In this document: positions 57,247-64,000 of the stretch, piece after piece | Layout: every line of letters begins with the position of its first letter | How positions within the stretch are numbered: position 1 is the stretch's first letter | Source of the DNA: Magnaporthiopsis rhizophila | Taxonomy: Eukaryota; Ascomycota; Sordariomycetes; Magnaporthales; Magnaporthaceae | Reading direction: 5' to 3' | Assembly: GCA_003049465.1 (NCBI GenBank) | Contig: PYSS01000019.1 | Span: 1-64,000 of the forward strand | Length of the DNA: 64,000 nucleotides | Made by a program: the position numbers and the translations under genes | Notes under the pieces: generated by a model | Seen by the model: the letters and a program-made list of their open reading frames with translations, nothing else | Databases searched by the model: none | Told to the model about the DNA's origin: nothing

Positions 57247-58410
57247 GAAATGCTTCTTTTTCTTCGCCCCTCTTCCTTCGGCGATGCTACCACACCGCCT
57301 TGGCTGACGATGCAACGCCAGCACGCTCGCGACCAAACATTGCCTCGTCTATGTAACCCGTTTGTCCTGTTCTGCCGTGATACCGAGACGCCAACAGCGT
57401 CCCGTCAACCACCTATGCCGTCCAGTCGTTGGACTCGCAAGAATGATAGCAGCTTACAATTCGATCCGGTTGGTTGGCACATATATAAGCTGGGTCGGCA
57501 ATATTGATGCGAAAAAGAAAAATCTCAAGACAGCTACGTAGCCGCCTTCATTGCCGGTTCGCTGCGCCGGCCGCTTGTCATTCGTTACGCCCAGCTTCTT
57601 CTGCAACTCGTGGAACTTACCTCTACATGTACTAGTCAAGATCCCACGGACCGCCGTCAGAAGAGGGGCAAAAAGCAAAAGCACCGTGGTTGAATGCCGA
57701 CCGACCGTGCCTCGTTACCATGTGGTCGGTTTTAGCTCCGTCTTGATCTAGTGACGGTGAAAGACAGTTCTGCACTTTGGGTCGGCCCCAGGACGGCGGG
57801 AACTAGTCCAAACCATAAGTTCTGAGATGAGGGACCTTCCCTCTTTCCAATCCCTGGTCCCTGCAGCGCCGGGGCGCAAACCCACGAATAAGGGCAAAAA
57901 TTGAAAGGAGGCGGCGACCCGCAACAACCCCGCGTTTTTTTGGCTGGCAAACTCAGCCTGTTTCTTGGCCCAATTGGGGTTCTTTTGGCTGGCAAAAGCA
58001 TGTGCCGAAAATCCATTCCGGGCGGGTTGCCAATATCCTTGGCGGATACACCACCCACACTCCTCCCCCATGACTACGAGAAGCCGCCGTCGGTCCGTTC
58101 TGTGGAGAGTCATTGGGGGTGGTGGGTGGAGGAGGGAAGCGAGAAAAAAGGCCTGTCTGTGCTCTGTTCTCGGCCTCAATGCCTCGCTCGGCCTGCTCGG
58201 GCTGGTCGAATCTGTCATCTGTAGTATCGCTTTTCCCACCCCCGGCCGGCGAGATCCAAACAAGGGATGCCCACCCCGAAGGTCTCGGCAAAAGCCTCCA
58301 CAACCTGGGTACAGGTACCTACCCAGGTACGCGCATGTACGTAGTGGTATTGCGAATGCGACGCAAAGATTAGACAGCCCGTACTGCGCTGCTCCGTAAT
58401 TTTGGGGATG

Positions 58411-58431
58411 GTACCCAGTACCCAGTACCCA
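58411..58431. repeat. Three GTACCCA heptamers
   Basis: Perfect tandem heptamers about 215-235 bases upstream of the MFS ATG. A degenerate fourth copy (GCACCCT) follows. Related GGTACCTACCCAGGTAC sequence lies just upstream near 58313, so the group may be a promoter element cluster. Confidence 0.7.
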
Positions 58432-58647
58432 GCACCCTCCTTGCGCTCGACCACCTTTTAAAGGGAAGACGGGACGTCCTTTGTGGATTATCGATTTTTT
58501 CTTTTTCTTTCGGTCGTCCACGTTCAGGTTCTCGTTCCGAGCCCTTCCATTCTCTAGCGCTCTACTGTGCGCGCTTGGCTACTTGTTTGTTCGACTTGGA
58601 CAGACTGCAGCGTTTATTCTCCCTTGTCTTTTATCGTAGCAGCAGCA

Positions 58648-60414
58648 ATGATGTCTGAGAAGAAAGGTCAGTAGTGCCGGTGCCATCCCTTCCTCCTCCA
58701 TAGCACCTCCGTCGCTAACAAAAGCCCATCACACCACGGCGCAACAGAAGAGCACATATCCGGCCATGTCGAGGCCCCGGACAACTCGACAAAGTCCGAC
58801 TCGGACATCGGATCCGACTTCACCTGGACCGAGGAGGAGGAGAGGAGCATCAGGCGCAAGATAGACTGGCGCTGCGTCCCCATCGTCACGGTCCTGTACC
58901 TTCTCTGCTTCCTCGACCGTATCAACATCGGCAACGCCCGGATCCAGGGCCTCGCGACGGACCTGGACCTGAACGTGGGCGTGCGCTTCAACTGGTGCCT
59001 GTCCATCTTCTACATCGTCTACCTGCTGGTCGAGGTCCCCAGCAACATCATCCTCAAGCGTGTCGGCCCCCGCTTCTACCTGCCCCTCCTCGTCTTCGGC
59101 TTCGGCTTCGTCTCGCTCTGCACCGCCTTCGTCAATTCCTTTGCCGGCCTGATGGTTGCCCGCGCCGTGCTCGGCGTCTTTGAGGGCGGCGCCATGCCGG
59201 GCATGGCCTTCTTCCTCAGCTGCTTCTACAAGCGGTCCGAGCTGCTCTTCCGCATCGGCATCTACGTCTCGGCCGCCTCCATGGCCGGCGCCTTCGGCGG
59301 TCTCCTCGCCGCCGCCTTCGCCCAGATCCCCGAGTGGGGGATCGCGTCCATGCGCATCCACACGTGGCGCAACATCTTCTTCTTCGAGGGCCTCATCACC
59401 GCCGTCATCGGCCTCCTGGCCCCGATCTGGATGCCCACCGGCCCGGCCGACGCCTTCTTCCTCGACGAGCGCGAGCGCCGCATCGCCGTCGAGCGCCTCG
59501 CCCGCGACATGAAGGGCAACCCCGACGAGCACGTCACCTGGGCCGACCTCAAGAAGGCCCTCACCTGCCTGCACAACTACACCTGCGCCTTCGGCTTCTT
59601 CCTCATCAACATCACCGTCCAGGGCCTGTCCGTCTTCATGCCCACCATCCTCTCTGTCGGCCTCCGCTACGACCCCACAAAGTCCCAGCTCATGAGCGTG
59701 CCGCCATACGTCGCCGCCTGCCTCATCGCCATCGCCATCGCTTACATCAGCGACAAGACCAGGCAGCGCGGGCTCTACACGGCCATCTTCGGCGTCATCG
59801 CCCTCATCGGCTTCGCCATCCTGCGCTTCCACACCGCGCCCAACATCAAGTACATGGCCATCTTCTTTGTCACCGTGGGCGCCTTCCCCGGTGGTCCCGC
59901 ATTTATGGCCTGGGCCATGAACAGTACGTCACCAGCCGTCTTGGCGCGACACGACCCTGGGAAACCCACCGAAAGACTTGCTTTGCTAACCACATCCTTT
60001 TTTTCCTCTCCCACAGACTCTGCAGGCCCTGCCGTCCGCGCCATCTCCAGCGCTTACGTCGTCACCCTCGGCACCATTGGCGGTATTGTCTCAACGTGAG
60101 TACCCTGATCCTTCGTAAAACAAAAGAGAACCCGAAAAAGGCAAGGTTCCGATTTGCTGACGTGAGATATTTCGAACCCCTCCCACAGATGGACATATGT
60201 CTCGTCCGACGGCCCGAACTTCCCCATCGGCCACACCATCAACCTCGTCGGTCAGATCATCGTCGTCCTCCTCTCCATCTTTGGCATCGTCTACTGCCTC
60301 TGGGAGAACAGGCGTCGCGCCGCCGGCAGGCGCGATTACAGGCTCGAGGGCCTCACCGAGGAGGAGCAGGAGAAGCTCGGCTTCAGGCACCCCCACTTCC
60401 GCTACATGACTTAG
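58648..60414 (+). CDS. MFS transporter, anion:cation symporter type (Dal5/Tna1-like)
   Basis: Four exons (58648-58666, 58748-59923, 60017-60095, 60189-60414) encode 499 residues. The introns (81, 93 and 93 bases) are GT-AG with consistent phases. The first exon holds only six codons. RRKIDWRCVPIVTVLYLLCF then LDRINIGNARI is the typical first helix of the fungal allantoate/nicotinate-permease branch. SIFYIVYLLVEVPSNIILKR, AVLGVFEGGAMPGMAFFLSC and the HTWRNIFFFEGLITAV segment follow. About twelve TM helices can be counted. The C-terminus GLTEEEQEKLGFRHPHFRYM is also characteristic of this group. It should import an organic anion or vitamin-like compound across the plasma membrane. Substrate is not predictable. 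Confidence 0.9.
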
Positions 60415-61637
60415 AAGACCGTCGCGTCTGTTTCTGTGTCTTTCCCGTCGCCTATGGCACCCGCTCTTTTGTTGATTCCCTTTTTTTTTTCGTCCACGTC
60501 GTTTCGCTGCTCGTTTCTTGTATTGCGGGCGCGGCGAAGATCTGATCTCAACTATCAATATGATTTTGGATTTTTCTTTTTATGTCCTGGCAGGTATATA
60601 TAATAACATGGGTCCTGCTGCTCCATATGATCATAGGAGCCGGATATCTTCAAATACAACTGCGGGTCTGCTTGATGTATGTCACGTTCATGTAATTAAT
60701 TGCCAGACCTTTTAGACCCTGGTCACAGGCGGTTTTGGAACGCACAATCACTTTTTTTATTCTCCACCTGGGCTCCGACAAGGAACTCAACTCATAGGCA
60801 GCTGTTTGGGTCAATCTGGCTAAGGAGTGACATTTTCTATGGAACTAGTCACGACGATAATGTATAAGATGCAAGCGAACCAGACGAATGATTAGCGTCA
60901 CAGTAAAGAGAATCCGTTGGTGATCTGAACTTATTTTTTTTTTTAAAAAAAAAAAAGTGATTGGCTTTCGTGAACATTATGCGAGCAGCCCATTGTGAAA
61001 ATTGCAGAGTCATCTTGTAGATCCTGAACCATTTATGAATATCACGTGATACCGAACGCCCATGCCATGGCAGCCATGCCTCTCTTCAATGCTATTGACA
61101 TGAAATTGACAGGATCTGCGACCCCATTGTTGTAGAGAGTGTTGTTCAGATAGCCCCGAAACCGAGTACTCGATGGCTCGGCTCCATACCTGACAAAGAA
61201 AAGGTTACTCAGCTGTCAACTCATAAAACACCCGTTTTGACTTTGTCCGTGGCTGATAAATAGGTGACACCGTATAATTGGCTCTGTGTTTGTGACTCCG
61301 GCGGACAAGCCACTCTTCACTATTTTGTCCTGCCGTGTTTCCTTTTGCAGACCTTGGAGCCTGGCCGAGGGTAAATAATCCGCCTCCTACGAATACATAT
61401 ATAAAGCCCGACACCGTCTGCCCTTCCAGAATCTCGAAACCCTCATCAACCCCAACTCACACCCTGAAACGCTATTACAGCAACGCACACTCAACCTACT
61501 CCGCCCGCGAAAGATTCTGACAAGCTCTTTTCTGCTAATCACAATCTCTCTCGTCTCCGGAGCACGCACCGATCAAGTTCCCTCGGAAACCGCATCTCCC
61601 CTTCCAGGACAGATATCCAATCCTTCTCTCGCTCACA
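60415..61637. other. Intergenic 1.2 kb
   Basis: It holds the 3' flank of the MFS gene, an AT-rich stretch with T/A homopolymers at 60933-60956, and the promoter of the small gene at 61638. No supported frame. Confidence 0.5.
61398..61405 (+). promoter_or_regulatory. TATA box of the small Lys-rich gene
   Basis: TATATAAA followed by a CT/CA-rich leader of about 200 bases leads to ATG 61638. Such strong TATA boxes in filamentous fungi tend to mark inducible genes. The start of transcription was not determined. Confidence 0.5.
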
Positions 61638-61838
61638 ATGCCTTCCATGGACGACATCATGAAGGCTAGCATGGACAAGCTGACCAAGAAGATGGCCAAC
61701 GACGTCGCCAAGAGCAAGGAGACGAAGAAGGAGGAGCAGACCCAGAAGCAGGGTGAGTCCTCGAAGAAGCGGGATAGGGGCGGAGATGACGAGGACCAGG
61801 CTGAGTCCTCTGGCAAGCGCAAAAAGACCGAGAAGTAA
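61638..61838 (+). CDS. Small Lys/Glu-rich protein
   Basis: One exon of 66 codons from ATG in good context (TCACAATGCC). The start MPSMDDIMKASMDKLTKKM could form an amphipathic helix. The rest is highly charged (SKETKKEEQTQKQG, SSKKRDRGGDDEDQ) and ends in GKRKKTEK, a nuclear-localisation-like basic cluster. A TATA box and long pyrimidine-rich leader upstream support a real transcript. A GTGAGT at 61755 could be a donor, but the frame continues without it. Function is unknown; intrinsically disordered stress or chromatin proteins look like this. Confidence 0.55.
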   Translation: MPSMDDIMKASMDKLTKKMANDVAKSKETKKEEQTQKQGESSKKRDRGGDDEDQAESSGKRKKTEK

Positions 61839-62375
61839 TGGCTTGGTGCACCACTGCCTTCATGGTGGCGTCACGGAGAGCTACTTTTGACTGATAATTA
61901 TTGCTGCTTACGTCCCGCTTACGGCGATGCAATAATGTGGCGGGAATGAAAGAAACGGCAGGTCAATTAAGAGCAGGAAGGACTGCTCGCCGCTCATATC
62001 TCATATCTCATATCTCATAGAGAAAGCGCTGGCTAGATAGATAATATTCATTTCGAGACTTGTACCCCGGAAAATAGGACCCAACTATAAGAACAGTGAT
62101 ACAGAACTGGCAGGCTCCGGCTTCGTTCAACAAAGTGGTGCCTAGTTGTATTGAGACGCCGACAGAGTACAGGAGAGTGAGGCAAAAAGGAAAAGGGCTG
62201 GACAGCTGGTGGATAGGTGACCATGTATGTGGTGAAGGCGATAAGGTGTGGAGCGTTGTTGTTGTGGACACGCTAAACTGGGTGGAGTGTCTGGCTCGTT
62301 CTTAGGCACGGTGCCTTGCCCCATATGAAGGGAGAAAAGGTATAGTGACAGGGTTGGAGCAAAACGAAGCCAGCC
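61839..62375. other. Intergenic with CTCATAT repeats
   Basis: Nearly four CTCATAT heptamers lie at 61993-62020. The rest is the 3' flanks of the two converging small genes. No coding frame supported. Confidence 0.6.
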
Positions 62376-62792
62376 TTAATAGCGCCATTCGTCGTGGAAA
62401 CAGTGCTTTCGGATTTCGTCCTAAGACGGGGCGGTGTTAGCGAAGGTAAGAAAAAGAGGAAAGCAAGCATGAGGGAGGAGGAGTTGCGACAGAGGAGATG
62501 GATGTTTGGACGTACATATGTTAGACGAGAGCTAGCGCGGATGTTGAATTTGTCGTGCTGCATCTGGACCAGGTGACGGATGTCAGTTTATCTCCGGCTT
62601 CTCTGATTACGAGGGCACAAGCAAAGAGGTGCGAACCACGACGCGGTACTGGCCTCGGCCGAAGCGGTTGTCGAGGAGAGTAAGAAGCTTGCGCGGATCA
62701 ACGGGCCGGGCAGGGATCTGCTGCGGCTGTGATGATGCTGCCCCAGGCGCCGAAGTGGCAGACTGCGAAGATGTGTGTTCACCGCCCGTCAT
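62376..62792 (-). CDS. Small conserved-looking protein of about 80 residues, three exons
   Basis: The gene was assembled from exons too short for simple open-frame searches. Exon 1 (62792 to about 62643 or 62637) reads MTGGEHTSSQ, a Gln/Ala/Pro stretch, then DPRKLLTLLDNRFGRGQYR, optionally ending VV. Exon 2 (62563-62516) reads MQHDKFNIRASSRLTY. Exon 3 (62420-62376) reads DEIRKHCFHDEWRY and stops. Intron 2 is GTACGT...CTTAG. Intron 1 ends GTCCAG; its donor is non-consensus, with two in-frame choices six bases apart. Phases agree and the joined product has a compact folded-looking second half. I do not recognise the family. A non-coding explanation is less likely because three exons join in one phase. 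Confidence 0.55.
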
Positions 62793-63924
62793 TTGGATTA
62801 AGGACTCAATTGGTGGGTTGCGGCAGCTCTGGGATTTGAAGCAGGAACGGATAGAGGCTTGTGTAGGTGGAGGTAAGCGGGATGGACCGATGAATGTCTT
62901 GAAATGGGCGGGCTAGATTTAGGTAGGTGGGATCGATTGAGAGGGATGAGATGAAGTGGAAATGCCCCGGGGAGACGACAGCTGGGCATGCTTGTGATTT
63001 ATCACTGTTCTCTTACCAAGAATGTGTGCCATAGGCCAGATTTAATAGCCTGACCCTTTACTGGCGGCGCGGGGGTCATGGCTCCGCCTGACTGTCTTGC
63101 TGCGTGGCACCGCAGAATCACTACCATTTCGGGCCACACTGCCACCCCATTCATGCAATGGTCATTCATGTTGGACGGGAGAGCCTGCCCTCATGAGCCT
63201 CTCGCTCTTTGTTTTCGCCCCTGGTGCACACCATCACTAGGACTCTTGACGAAGACAGTCGCCTTATTCGCGAAAAAAAAAAAAAAACTGGAAATTCGGT
63301 GGGGGAGCATCGGGCGGGGATCGTCCACTCATTCGAGCTGACGCCGGATGGCCCCCTCAGCTGCGCCGCAGGCCTCTATCCCTTAAGAAGTCTGGTGTCT
63401 GCCCGTGGCGTAATTACAAGCGCCTGATGAAGCCCGTTTTGGCGGCTATGGCCCTCAGCCCTCGGCTTTTCATTGTGGTGGCGAAGCGGGGACTCTGGTC
63501 AGGCTCTGGCAAAAGAGCCGCCTCTTGTTTACTTATTCTTCCTGCAGGGCTCTCGGGCGGTGGCGGGTAAGCAGGCAGTCGGTAGACGCTTGGTTCCCAC
63601 TACCACCATCCAATTCGATGTTTTCACGTCATGAACTGACTGACAACCCCATATATATTTGTATCGAAGCCGGCTGCGACCTGCACCGTCAATGCCGAGC
63701 AGTCCAGCGACATCCTCGCCCCAATCTTCCATGATCTGGCGATCCACCGACTGACCACCTGCGATACATACCTGGGTAAATACCTACCTATATTCTAGGT
63801 ATATATATGAAGGCAGACCCACGCCCGAAATTGTGCACATTTCTGAGGCTGTCGTCCGGACTCTCCGTCCCTGCGAATCTCCTTCACCCTCACTTCGTCT
63901 TCGCACCGCTTCGAGAACTGGAAA
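62793..63924. other. Intergenic to the right edge
   Basis: Upstream region of the small minus-strand gene and of the gene starting at 63925. An A-tract lies at 63273-63287. A TATATATGAAGG at about 63801 could serve the right-edge gene. No coding frame with motifs. Confidence 0.5.
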
Positions 63925-64000
63925 ATGCAGCTCCCGCCGGAGGTGAGTCACATTAGAACTAGGTAGCACCCTCACTCACACCCGCCTTACCTGCAAATTT
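63925..64000 (+). CDS. Possible first exon of a gene leaving the window
   Basis: AAAATGCAGCTCCCGCCGGAG (63925-63942 coding) is followed by a consensus donor GTGAGTCAC. A CT-rich leader precedes it. Six codons only (MQLPPE). The rest is outside, so identity is unknown. Confidence 0.35.

Larger units (their letters stand above)
55874..58647. other. Intergenic 2.8 kb with short repeats
   Basis: No coding frame with motifs. A minus-strand frame of 257 codons (57748-58521) is open but Lys/Gly/Arg-biased and lies in the MFS promoter. The region has (TGCG)n at 57213-57246, a duplicated TTTTGGCTGGCAAA phrase near 57936 and 57979, and three GTACCCA heptamers at 58411-58431. CT-rich leader sequence at 58490-58640 precedes the MFS start. 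Confidence 0.5.

Noticed and set aside
57748..58521. 257-codon minus-strand frame upstream of the MFS gene
   Set aside because: Biased composition, repeated FASQKN phrase comes from a small DNA duplication, and no motif.
58729..59832. 367-codon minus-strand frame over the MFS gene
   Set aside because: Asp/Glu/Val/Ala-rich antisense shadow of the transporter exon.
1..64000. tRNA, 5S rRNA, CRISPR arrays, telomere repeats
   Set aside because: No B-box/cloverleaf, 5S-like sequence, spaced direct repeats or TTAGGG arrays were seen by eye.

Overview
The window is nuclear DNA of a filamentous ascomycete. Genes carry short GT-AG introns of about 50-140 bases with CTAAC/CTGAC-like branch sites, codon use is GC-rich, and the gene families are typical of Pezizomycotina: a GH72 glucanosyltransferase, a HET-domain gene, an ascomycete class II peroxidase, a berberine-bridge-type flavoenzyme and a DUF4470 protein. 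The left-edge transposons show the C-to-T / G-to-A decay expected from repeat-induced point mutation (RIP). A Sordariomycete is most likely, possibly Magnaporthales, but the order is a guess. No prokaryotic features (operons, CRISPR arrays, Shine-Dalgarno sites) are present.

Layout. 1-4.33 kb is a very AT-rich block of RIP-destroyed transposons: a chromodomain-bearing Ty3/gypsy element (RNase H end, integrase, GPY/F and chromodomain in order on +), a possible minus-strand DNA transposase tail, a possible LTR end, and a Fot1/pogo-type transposase relic on +. Composition then changes sharply to GC-rich. 4.3-11.2 kb is an accessory-looking border zone: an LMW-phosphatase-like protein with a disturbed 5' end, a Cys-rich secreted and probably GPI-anchored protein, and a broken HET gene. 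11.2-22 kb holds a GH72 cell-wall enzyme (-), a four-TM MARVEL-like protein, a glycosylated multi-TM orphan and a Cys/His orphan. 23.2-27.1 kb is a tract of decayed coding sequence in several frames. 28.3-33.4 kb carries two secreted redox enzymes, a class II heme peroxidase and an FAD-linked oxidase. 34.4-48.6 kb is a housekeeping block: VTA1 (ESCRT), an HDEL protein disulfide isomerase, the exosome subunit RRP41, an NTF2-like protein, an AAAP amino-acid transporter, a T5orf172 (GIY-YIG-like) protein and a membrane kelch protein. 49.4-60.4 kb has an F-box protein and a 2EXR-type protein head to head, a TPR-DUF4470 protein with a GC-AG intron, and an MFS carrier. 61.6-64 kb has a small Lys-rich protein, a three-exon gene of about 80 residues assembled here by eye, and the first exon of a gene leaving the window.

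The genes do not form an obvious biosynthetic cluster. Several act at the cell surface or in secretion (GH72, GPI protein, PDI-HDEL, peroxidase, FAD oxidase, kelch-TM, MARVEL-like), but I see no shared regulation. The parts least explained by known families are the decayed tract at 23.2-27.1 kb, the glycosylated 710-residue membrane protein, the Cys/His protein at 21.3 kb and the small three-exon gene at 62.4 kb. Exon borders were placed by eye from splice signals and reading-frame continuity.
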